DNA from: Clostridium felsineum DSM 794
GTDB lineage: Bacteria > Bacillota > Clostridia > Clostridiales > Clostridiaceae
Reading direction: 5' to 3'
Length of the DNA: 19,726 bases
Assembly: GCF_002006355.2 (NCBI RefSeq)
Contig: NZ_CP096982.1
Coordinates: 1-19,726, forward strand
Shown: positions 14,379-19,726 of the stretch, one piece after another
Layout of the letters: every line of letters starts with the position of its first letter
How positions within the stretch are numbered: position 1 is the stretch's first letter
Program-made: the position numbers and the translations under genes
Notes under the pieces: generated by a model
Told to the model about the DNA's origin: nothing
What the model saw: only the letters and a program-made list of their open reading frames with translations
The model's database searches: none

Positions 14379-15128
14379 ATGAAAATTTATAATTACAGTT
14401 ATTTAACATATGAATATTTATCAACCAGTGATGCGACAGAAGACCCTTTAGAAAAAGGAAGATATTTAATTCCTGCATATGCTACAGACATACAACCACC
14501 TGAATATGAAAAAAATCAAACCCCTATTTTTAATGTAGGAACAAAAGTATGGAATGTTGTAGATGATTATAGAAATCAAAATGGGTGTGAAATAGATAAG
14601 AACGTATATTTTATAAGACAACATCTTTTTACATTAGGAGAAAAGCCTAGTAGTACATTAATTTTAGCAAGTTTACCGAATACTAGTTTATTAAAGCCTA
14701 AATGGGATAGTACAAATAATCAGTGGGTAGATGATTTAAATGCAGTAAAACAAAACAAATGTCAACAAATAGAAAATAAATGTAAACAAATGTTAACATC
14801 AGGCTTTGTTTCTACAGCATATCAAAATATATCTAAAACATACAGTAGTACTCTTGAAAACCAATCAAATATACAAGGAAATGCGATATCTGCAATGAGT
14901 AAAATTGCAGGAACTCCAGGATGTGAAAATGATAAATTTTATTATCATGCTCAAGGAGAAGAATTTGTAGAATGGACAGCACAAGAGGTATTAACATTAG
15001 CAAGAGACTGGAAGGTATTTAAAGAGCAACAATTATTTAAATCTAAATCTTTACAAACTTATGTTAATGATGTTTTAACGACCGTGGATTCCGTAAAATC
15101 TGTTACATGGGATACAGAAATGGTCTAG
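14379..15128 (+). CDS. Tail fibre assembly-type protein (DUF4376-like)
   Basis: A 249-aa protein placed 27 bp after the fibre gene, with AAGGATGA upstream. Its first 65 residues follow the tail-fibre-assembly pattern (PEYEKNQTPIFNVGTKVWNVVDDYR); the middle has LLKPKWDSTNNQWVDD; the C-terminal half (KQNKCQQIENKCKQML, TAQEVLTLARDWKVFKEQQ) resembles the DUF4376 domain common in phage tail proteins. Such proteins act as chaperones or accessory components of the neighbouring fibre. The gene pair is a standard phage module, here isolated from the rest of the tail genes. A terminator follows. Confidence 0.82.
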   Translation: MKIYNYSYLTYEYLSTSDATEDPLEKGRYLIPAYATDIQPPEYEKNQTPIFNVGTKVWNVVDDYRNQNGCEIDKNVYFIRQHLFTLGEKPSSTLILASLPNTSLLKPKWDSTNNQWVDDLNAVKQNKCQQIENKCKQMLTSGFVSTAYQNISKTYSSTLENQSNIQGNAISAMSKIAGTPGCENDKFYYHAQGEEFVEWTAQEVLTLARDWKVFKEQQLFKSKSLQTYVNDVLTTVDSVKSVTWDTEMV

Positions 15129-15152
15129 CGTGAATTAATAAATATTAGTTTC

Positions 15153-15190
15153 CAAGAGAGAGCAAAATGAATTGCTTTCTCTTGATTTTT
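15153..15190 (+). terminator. Terminator of the tail fibre operon
   Basis: CAAGAGAGAGCA (15153-15164) pairs with TGCTTTCTCTTG (15173-15184) with one G-U pair, 8-nt loop, then ATTTTT. It ends the fibre and assembly gene unit. Confidence 0.9.
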
Positions 15191-15224
15191 AAAAGAATAG
15201 ATATTATAAGGAGGAACTTTAGTT

Positions 15225-15395
15225 ATGAAAGAAGAGAAATATTACATTATTAAAAAGAAATATTTAGCAGATGCATTAAGTTTTTTAGGGTTCAGATACT
15301 ATAAATTTAATAATGTAAATTATAGTTTTATTAACACAAATAAATTTAGAGAAGCGTTAACATCTTTAACAGATTTAAAAAAGAGATTTAAATAG
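15225..15395 (+). CDS. 56-aa protein, DUF5659-like
   Basis: A short gene with AAGGAGGA nine bases before ATG 15225. The product, with YYIIKKKYLADALSFLGFRY near the start and FINTNKFREALTSLTDLKKR at the end, has the size and the 'LGF...Y...F..t..F..al..l' plan of small phage DUF5659-type proteins, whose function is unknown. It lies 31 bp before the helicase start and is probably co-transcribed with it. Confidence 0.75.
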   Translation: MKEEKYYIIKKKYLADALSFLGFRYYKFNNVNYSFINTNKFREALTSLTDLKKRFK

Positions 15396-15426
15396 TAGGT
15401 AAAATTTCAATTTGGAGGATTCGATT

Positions 15427-16896
15427 GTGAAAAAATTTATAGATACAATAATAAAAGAAGAATATAAACAGTGGGGGTCAGGTGACCGTATACTTATAAA
15501 TAGTGGAACAGGTACAGGTAAAAGTACTTTTATAAAAAGAAAACTAAATAATTATGCATATGAAACTAATAAAAAGATATTATACCTTACCAACAGAAAT
15601 ACTCTTAGGAATCAGATTTTAAATGATTTACAAGAACATAATAATATTACCGTTTTAAATTATCAAAAGATAGAAGAGTTTATATTAAAGAATGTATCAT
15701 TGGATAATTTCGATTATATAGTATGTGATGAAGCACATTATTTTTTTACAGATGCTGTTTTTAACAGGAAAACAGATTTATTCTTCAATATGTTAATAGA
15801 AAATGTATTTTCTATAGTAATATTCATGACAGCAACACCTCTATTACTTATAAATTATATGAAAAAATCATATAAAGAATTTGATTATACATATAAATTA
15901 GACACAGATTATACATATATAAAAAAAGTAGTGGCTTATACAAATGATGAAAGTGTAGAAAGTATTATAGAAAACATTCCAGAAGATGAACAAATAATGT
16001 TTTTTAGTACTGCAAAGAAATCTTTGGAAATTGCTAAGAAATATAAAGGTACATTTATTTGCAGCAAATATAATAAAAATTATAATAAATATGTTTCCAA
16101 TACAGAAAATGAAAAAGAATTAGATAATATAATAAAAAATGGATGCTTTAATAACCATTTATTATGTACTACAACTTTTATGGACTGTGGAGTTAATATA
16201 AAAGAGAGTACAGCAGTAAAACATATTATTTTAGATATATTAGATATAGATAGTTTCATCCAATGTTTGGGAAGAAAAAGAATTGCTGATGGAGAAAAAA
16301 TAAATTTATATTTTAATTCTTATAAAAATAAAGGTAGAATAAATGGATTTAGAAAAAAAGTATCTAATACATTAGAGATAGCAAATTATTTAATAGAAAA
16401 TGGACAAGAGAAATTTGTAGAGCATAAATTTAAGTCTGATAGATTTGCAGATGGAAGAATAATTGACGAATATATAAAAGATGGAAATACTATTAAAGTC
16501 GTAAATAAATGTATGTATCAAAAAGTGTTATATGATTATAATTTTTATGAAACTTTATTAAATAAAACTATCAACATATCTTTTATAGATATAGTAGCCA
16601 ATAGATTAAGAATTAATAGGGGCGATATTACAGAATTAGAAGTAACAGAGAAAACATTAAGTGTAGGAGATGTATTAGAAAGTTTAGTAGGTAAGAAAAT
16701 ATATAAAAAAGAAAAAAAAGAATTAATTAATTTTATAGGGTTAAAGGATTCAAAAGGTAGATTACAGAAAAGTATAGGTCAAATTAATGAATATTTGAAG
16801 TCTAATAATATACCATATATAATACTATCTAAAGTGGTTAAAAATAATAATAAATGTATTAGGGTATGGATAGTAGATAAGTTAATATTACAATAA
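15427..16896 (+). CDS. DEAH helicase, origin-binding-protein-like
   Basis: A 489-aa superfamily 2 helicase. The start is GTG 15427, eight bases after GGAGG; a longer TTG start at 15412 would overlap that site. Motifs: Walker A SGTGTGKSTF (residues 26-35), LTNRNTLRNQI (Ia), CDEAH (100-104), MTATP (134-138) and motif VI QCLGRKR (279-285). After the two RecA-like domains comes a 190-residue tail with a possible DNA-binding domain (FIDIVANRLRINRGDITELEV and a final FIGLKDSKGRLQKSIGQINEYL region). The set resembles Herpes_ori_bp-like helicases of phages and plasmids, which open or restart replication. The ATPase residues look intact. It is followed by a large palindrome. Confidence 0.85.
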   Translation: MKKFIDTIIKEEYKQWGSGDRILINSGTGTGKSTFIKRKLNNYAYETNKKILYLTNRNTLRNQILNDLQEHNNITVLNYQKIEEFILKNVSLDNFDYIVCDEAHYFFTDAVFNRKTDLFFNMLIENVFSIVIFMTATPLLLINYMKKSYKEFDYTYKLDTDYTYIKKVVAYTNDESVESIIENIPEDEQIMFFSTAKKSLEIAKKYKGTFICSKYNKNYNKYVSNTENEKELDNIIKNGCFNNHLLCTTTFMDCGVNIKESTAVKHIILDILDIDSFIQCLGRKRIADGEKINLYFNSYKNKGRINGFRKKVSNTLEIANYLIENGQEKFVEHKFKSDRFADGRIIDEYIKDGNTIKVVNKCMYQKVLYDYNFYETLLNKTINISFIDIVANRLRINRGDITELEVTEKTLSVGDVLESLVGKKIYKKEKKELINFIGLKDSKGRLQKSIGQINEYLKSNNIPYIILSKVVKNNNKCIRVWIVDKLILQ

Positions 16897-16897
16897 A

Positions 16898-16957
16898 AAA
16901 GGTTACAAAATGTGGAACATACTAAATATTTAGTATACTCCAAGTATTGTAACCTTT
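16898..16957. terminator. 60-bp near-palindrome after the helicase
   Basis: Half-sites 16898-16927 and 16928-16957 are complementary at 25 of 30 positions, with exact outer arms AAAGGTTACAA/TTGTAACCTTT and an exact centre ACTAAATATTTAGT. The plus-strand tail is only CCTTTGAT; the minus strand has AAAAAA before it (a T-run on that strand). It may end helicase transcription, but it is much longer than a typical terminator and could extrude as a cruciform. Confidence 0.6.
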
Positions 16958-16976
16958 GATAATAACATATATATTC

Positions 16977-17015
16977 GTGGGGATAGCAATATAAAATTGC
17001 TTTATCATTCCCCAC
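16977..17015 (+). other. Hairpin GTGGGGA/TCCCCAC
   Basis: GTGGGGA (16977-16983) pairs with TCCCCAC (17009-17015) and an inner GCAAT/ATTGC stem (16986-16990, 16996-17000) continues it. No T-run follows, so this is structure rather than a plain terminator. Confidence 0.5.
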
Positions 17016-17095
17016 ACCCCTTTGAAAAATAAATTATTTAAATAGGTTTTTAATTAAAATTATATAAGAGTATTAATAATACTATACCCCAAATA

Positions 17096-17137
17096 GCCTA
17101 AATTTTTGTAGCCTGACAGCGGAAAAAACATTTAGGC
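17096..17137 (+). other. Hairpin GCCTAAAT/ATTTAGGC
   Basis: A perfect 8-bp stem (17096-17103 with 17130-17137) encloses a loop that also allows TTTT/AAAA pairing around TAGCCTGACAGCGG. This GC-richer patch stands out in its surroundings. No gene is supported between 16897 and 17456; the interval holds this hairpin, the palindrome before it and the small-RNA candidate after it. Confidence 0.5.
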
Positions 17138-17217
17138 GGTTAACAATAATTAATTTAAAAAAACAAATTTTTATACATAAAAAATTTCATATAGATAAAA
17201 TCATAATTTTAATTAGT

Positions 17218-17254
17218 TTTCAGTGCTGAAATCAAGAGCATTAATAAGTATAAT
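17218..17254 (+). promoter_or_regulatory. Promoter with overlapping dyad
   Basis: CTGAAA (17226-17231) and a consensus TATAAT (17249-17254) are 17 bp apart. The -35 is the right arm of TTTCAG-TG-CTGAAA (17218-17231), a possible operator. Transcription would start near 17261. Confidence 0.5.
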
Positions 17255-17260
17255 GGAGTA

Positions 17261-17350
17261 TACAAGAGATAAAAATAACTTTAATAGATAAATTGTATTA
17301 AAAATCAAAACTCTTTCTGAGAGCCTCTACAAGGGGCTTTTATTTTTTAT
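17261..17350 (+). ncRNA. Candidate ~90-nt small RNA
   Basis: The interval from the predicted start near 17261 to the terminator T-run at 17339-17347 contains no coding frame with a ribosome binding site. It has its own promoter-like boxes and an intrinsic terminator, the minimal signature of a small RNA. It runs upstream of and parallel to the Mrr gene. The call rests on these signals only. Confidence 0.4.
17322..17350 (+). terminator. Rho-independent terminator upstream of mrr-like gene
   Basis: AGCCTC (17322-17327) pairs with GGGGCT (17333-17338) over a TACAA loop with one G-U pair, followed by TTTATTTTTTATA. No gene ends nearby, which supports a separate short transcript. Confidence 0.8.
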
Positions 17351-17456
17351 ATATGTAATTACTATGTTTTTATATTTAAATTGTATTTAGAGGAAAATAT
17401 TTATTTTTATTGAATACTTTAAATATTATGTTAAATTATATATTGGGGGAAGTTTA

Positions 17457-18830
17457 ATGAAGAAGAAGATTACTGAATTGGATTTGATAAAAAAACATTT
17501 TTATATACATATGAAGTACGGAATATGTAAATATAGTAATAGTTGTGATTTTAAGGATGGTAATACCAAATCATATATTTTTGACCTTGCACGACATAAA
17601 TGTTTTTGTTTAGAAAAAGAAGAGTTGGTAGATTTAAGAGATACTGATGAATTTCCAAGTATAAAGTTGGTATTAAGTTCTGAAAATAATAGAACAAATT
17701 GGAGGGAAGTTGTTGGAAAGGCAGAGGCTCAAGATAAAATAAAGAGAGCACTATTAGAAATTGAACTATATAAAAATATACTAATAAGTGGATTAAATAA
17801 TATCAAGAATGTTTCAGAGGAATATTTGAAATTAACAAATATAGATAATAAAGAAATAGAAAAGATAACGTCAACTATACTTAATAATTCTATATATCCG
17901 GAAAAATTCCATAAAAAAATCGATATTCAATATGACGAAAATTCTAAAGTTATTATTATAAATTATATGTTACCTAACTCTGAAGAAATACCTAAAACAA
18001 TTAAATATACTTATGATAAAATTTTTGACAAATTAAATGGAGTAACTATGAAAGCAAAAGATTTTAATAATTATTATGAATCGGTTATATTTCAGATTAC
18101 ATTAAGAACAATAAAAGAGACTTTTACCATCAATAAAAGGGAGAAAGTAAAATCTATAGTATTTAATGGTATGGTAGAAGATATTGATAGAAAAACGGGA
18201 AATAATTTTTCATCTTGCATTATTTCAGTAATGGCATCAAGAGAAGATTTTGAAAAAATAAATTTAGAACAGGTTTCTCCTAAAGATTGTATTATGTTTT
18301 TAAAAGGTATTTTCGCTAACTCATTGCATAAATTAGCTCCAGTTAAACCAATAATGGATATAAGTAGGAAGGATAGAAGATTTATATATAATAAAGAGGT
18401 TTTATCAAAGTTAAATGAAGGAGTTAATTTGGCTGAAATGAATTGGGAAGATTTCGAGTATTTAGTAAGAGAATTATTTGAAAAAATATTTTCTAACGAT
18501 GGTTCGGAGGTTAGAGTTACGCAAGCCAGTAGAGATGGTGGAGTTGATGCGATAGCATTTGATACAGACCCAATTAAGGGTGGTAAATTTATAATACAAG
18601 CCAAAAGATATAATAATGTTGTACCAGTTTCAGCAGTAAGGGATTTGTATGGAACTGTTATTAATGAAGGAGCTATTAAAGGTATTTTAGTTACTACTAG
18701 TTATTTTGGTAATGATTCCAGAGAATTTTCAAAGGATAAACCTATTACCTTAGTAGATGGTGCCAATGTAGTTTATCTTTTAAATAAATATGGATATAAA
18801 ACTTATATTGAACTTAAAAAAAGTAATTAA
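17457..18830 (+). CDS. Mrr-type restriction endonuclease
   Basis: A 457-aa protein whose last 130 residues are an Mrr catalytic domain: MNWEDFEYLVRELFEKI (from residue 328), VTQASRDGGVDAIAF with Asp364, FIIQAKRYN with Gln381 and Lys383 (the QxK form of the PD-(D/E)XK site), then VSAVRDLYGTV, GAIKGILVTTSYFG and ITLVDGANVVYLL. Mrr enzymes are type IV restriction nucleases that cut modified foreign DNA. Residues 1-325 are an unassigned helical and beta region, likely the sensor or specificity domain, with an early Cys/His cluster (CKYSNSC, HKCFC). ATG 17457 has GGGGGAAG upstream. No methyltransferase is nearby, as expected for type IV. Exact target unknown. Confidence 0.88.
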   Translation: MKKKITELDLIKKHFYIHMKYGICKYSNSCDFKDGNTKSYIFDLARHKCFCLEKEELVDLRDTDEFPSIKLVLSSENNRTNWREVVGKAEAQDKIKRALLEIELYKNILISGLNNIKNVSEEYLKLTNIDNKEIEKITSTILNNSIYPEKFHKKIDIQYDENSKVIIINYMLPNSEEIPKTIKYTYDKIFDKLNGVTMKAKDFNNYYESVIFQITLRTIKETFTINKREKVKSIVFNGMVEDIDRKTGNNFSSCIISVMASREDFEKINLEQVSPKDCIMFLKGIFANSLHKLAPVKPIMDISRKDRRFIYNKEVLSKLNEGVNLAEMNWEDFEYLVRELFEKIFSNDGSEVRVTQASRDGGVDAIAFDTDPIKGGKFIIQAKRYNNVVPVSAVRDLYGTVINEGAIKGILVTTSYFGNDSREFSKDKPITLVDGANVVYLLNKYGYKTYIELKKSN

Positions 18831-18944
18831 GGGACATAAAATTAAGGATGATTTTAGGAGATTTATATATAAGTTATGATTTTAAATCTAAAAAGTGTTG
18901 GTATAACACATAATTATCAAATAAACTAAACAGTGAAATGTTTG

Positions 18945-18958
18945 TGACAAAAGCGTCA
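18945..18958. promoter_or_regulatory. TGAC/GTCA dyad upstream of serine recombinase
   Basis: TGAC (18945-18948) and GTCA (18955-18958) flank AAAAGC inside a wider TTTGTGAC/GTCAAAA symmetry, 8 bp upstream of the -35 box. A hairpin GTGTT/AACAC lies at 18896-18910. These could be sub-sites of a resolution or inversion site, but no full res site was delimited. Confidence 0.35.
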
Positions 18959-18965
18959 AAATATA

Positions 18966-18994
18966 TTGACTTATAGTTTAAATGATAGTACAAT
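18966..18994 (+). promoter_or_regulatory. Promoter of the serine recombinase
   Basis: TTGACT (18966-18971) and TACAAT (18989-18994) are separated by 17 bp, one mismatch each from consensus. Confidence 0.75.
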
Positions 18995-18997
18995 AAG

Positions 18998-19029
18998 AGT
19001 ATCAAATAAAGTATAGTTAAATTGATACT
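18998..19029. promoter_or_regulatory. AGTATCAA/TTGATACT operator-like inverted repeat
   Basis: Perfect 8-bp arms (18998-19005 and 19022-19029) separated by 16 bp span the predicted transcription start and lie just before the ribosome binding site. This fits autoregulation by the recombinase or another repressor, or an mRNA hairpin. Confidence 0.6.
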
Positions 19030-19045
19030 TGGGGGAATAAAAGGT

Positions 19046-19714
19046 ATGGGGAATTATTATAGTTATATGAGAATTTCTACAAAAGAGAGTACAGATAAAC
19101 AATCTTTTAATAGGCAGGAGAAATCTTTAAAGGCATACGAAACCAATAATGATATTGAATATTTATTACGATTTAAGGATGATTGTTCAGGAAGTACTTT
19201 CAATAGACCAGAGTGGATAAAGTTGGAGAAACTTCTACATGAAGGTGATACAATAGTATTTAAGGAAATAAGTAGGTTTACTCGTCAAGCAGAAGAAGGA
19301 TATAAGAAATATATGCAGTTAATGAATAAAGGAATTAATCTTATATTTATAGATAATATGACGGTATCAACTGATTATATAAAAAATTTAACAAAAGTAG
19401 CGGATGAACAAGACTTGGTAACCAGAACAGCATTGGAATCTACTATAAAGTTATTATTAATAGTGGAACTGGATAGAGTTCAAAAGGAAAGAGAAATAAT
19501 AGTAAAAAGAATTAAACAAGGTATAGAGGCAAGTGTTAAAAAAAGTGGTAGGAGATTTAATTCCTTGGATAAAATGAATGATAATTTAAAAAAAGATATA
19601 AATTTATTCTTAAAAGATAGGAGCATTAAGCAGATAGATTTAATAAATAAATATAATATTAGTAGGAATACTCTAAAAAAATATATAAAAATTGTTGAGC
19701 AAGAAGGTAAGTAA
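19046..19714 (+). CDS. Serine recombinase (resolvase/invertase family)
   Basis: A 222-aa protein. The N-terminal catalytic domain has YSYMRISTKES with Arg9 and the nucleophile Ser11, RQEKSLKAYE, DDCSGSTFNRPEW, and VFKEISRFTRQAEEGYKKY, all standard for small serine recombinases. The helix ELDRVQKEREIIVKRIKQGIEA links to a C-terminal HTH (IKQIDLINKYNISRNTLKKYI). The size fits Tn3-type resolvases or invertases rather than large integrases. The start is ATG 19046; a TTG at 19022 in the same frame would sit before the GGGGGA site. Likely roles are plasmid multimer resolution or DNA inversion. Confidence 0.92.
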   Translation: MGNYYSYMRISTKESTDKQSFNRQEKSLKAYETNNDIEYLLRFKDDCSGSTFNRPEWIKLEKLLHEGDTIVFKEISRFTRQAEEGYKKYMQLMNKGINLIFIDNMTVSTDYIKNLTKVADEQDLVTRTALESTIKLLLIVELDRVQKEREIIVKRIKQGIEASVKKSGRRFNSLDKMNDNLKKDINLFLKDRSIKQIDLINKYNISRNTLKKYIKIVEQEGK

Positions 19715-19726
19715 GTGCCTTCTTTT
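19701..19726 (+). terminator. Terminator overlapping the recombinase stop
   Basis: AAGAAGG (19701-19707) pairs with CCTTCTT (19718-19724) and is followed by TT at the window edge. The loop contains the TAA stop codon. Confidence 0.7.

Noticed and set aside
17253..17291. 12-codon frame MEYTRDKNNFNR
   Set aside because: Its ATG lies in the predicted -10 box and it has no ribosome binding site, so it would not be in the transcript.
18092..18604. 170-aa minus-strand frame
   Set aside because: It is antisense to the Mrr gene, whose catalytic motifs are clear; the minus translation is a shadow.

Overview
The window is very AT-rich, with Clostridium-like codon use, GGAGG-type ribosome binding sites and short U-tract terminators, so a low-GC Clostridium or close relative is the likely host. 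It mixes phage structural genes, phage-type regulators, two recombinases of different families, four unrelated nuclease-type genes, gene fragments and an array of origin-like repeats. This looks more like an extrachromosomal phage-plasmid or a heavily exchanged prophage than core chromosome. The organism and replicon type are inferred; no search was possible.

Layout. 1-568: AT-rich with two diverged copies of a ~57-bp repeat, then a good promoter. 569-3051: AIPR-type abortive-infection protein with an N-terminal nuclease-like motif, then a membrane-anchored protein and a terminator. 3120-3779: a decayed frame and a 3' fragment of a UvrD/PcrA helicase. 3845-5420: tyrosine recombinase, a 61-aa protein and a small winged-helix protein, probably one operon. 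5421-5926: about 500 bp packed with repeats, including four copies of a 17-bp motif (three direct, one inverted), an iteron-like origin or operator array. 5927-6922: a nuclease with a Vsr-like fold motif converging on an XRE repressor; a shared hairpin terminator overlaps both stop codons. 6923-8815: divergent promoter region with operator-like repeats, then an operon of a 114-aa unknown, an HNH endonuclease, a TPR protein and a 30-aa secreted-type peptide not previously marked by length-based gene finding, closed by a terminator.

8816-11032 is largely non-coding: a multi-hairpin structured RNA candidate, palindromes, a dense patch of CCAAT/ATTGG repeats, a BRO-type antirepressor pseudogene and an unusual leader with six GATTAA hexamers. 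11033-11854 encodes a protein with DHH-phosphoesterase-like Asp motifs. 11916-15128 encodes a receptor-binding tail fibre with knob and collar domains, and its probable assembly protein. 15225-16896 holds a 56-aa protein and a DEAH helicase resembling phage/viral origin-binding helicases. 16897-17456 is non-coding, with a 60-bp near-palindrome, two further hairpins and a possible ~90-nt small RNA. 17457-18830 is an Mrr-type restriction nuclease, and 19046-19714 a serine recombinase with its own promoter, operator-like repeat and terminator.

How the parts may fit: the XRE repressor and the divergent operon ending in a TPR protein plus exported peptide look like a lysis/lysogeny or maintenance switch with a peptide-sensing component (RRNPP/arbitrium-like), but the TPR protein lacks a DNA-binding domain, so this is a hypothesis. 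AIPR and Mrr would act as defence cargo; the winged-helix protein, repeat array and helicase would serve replication.
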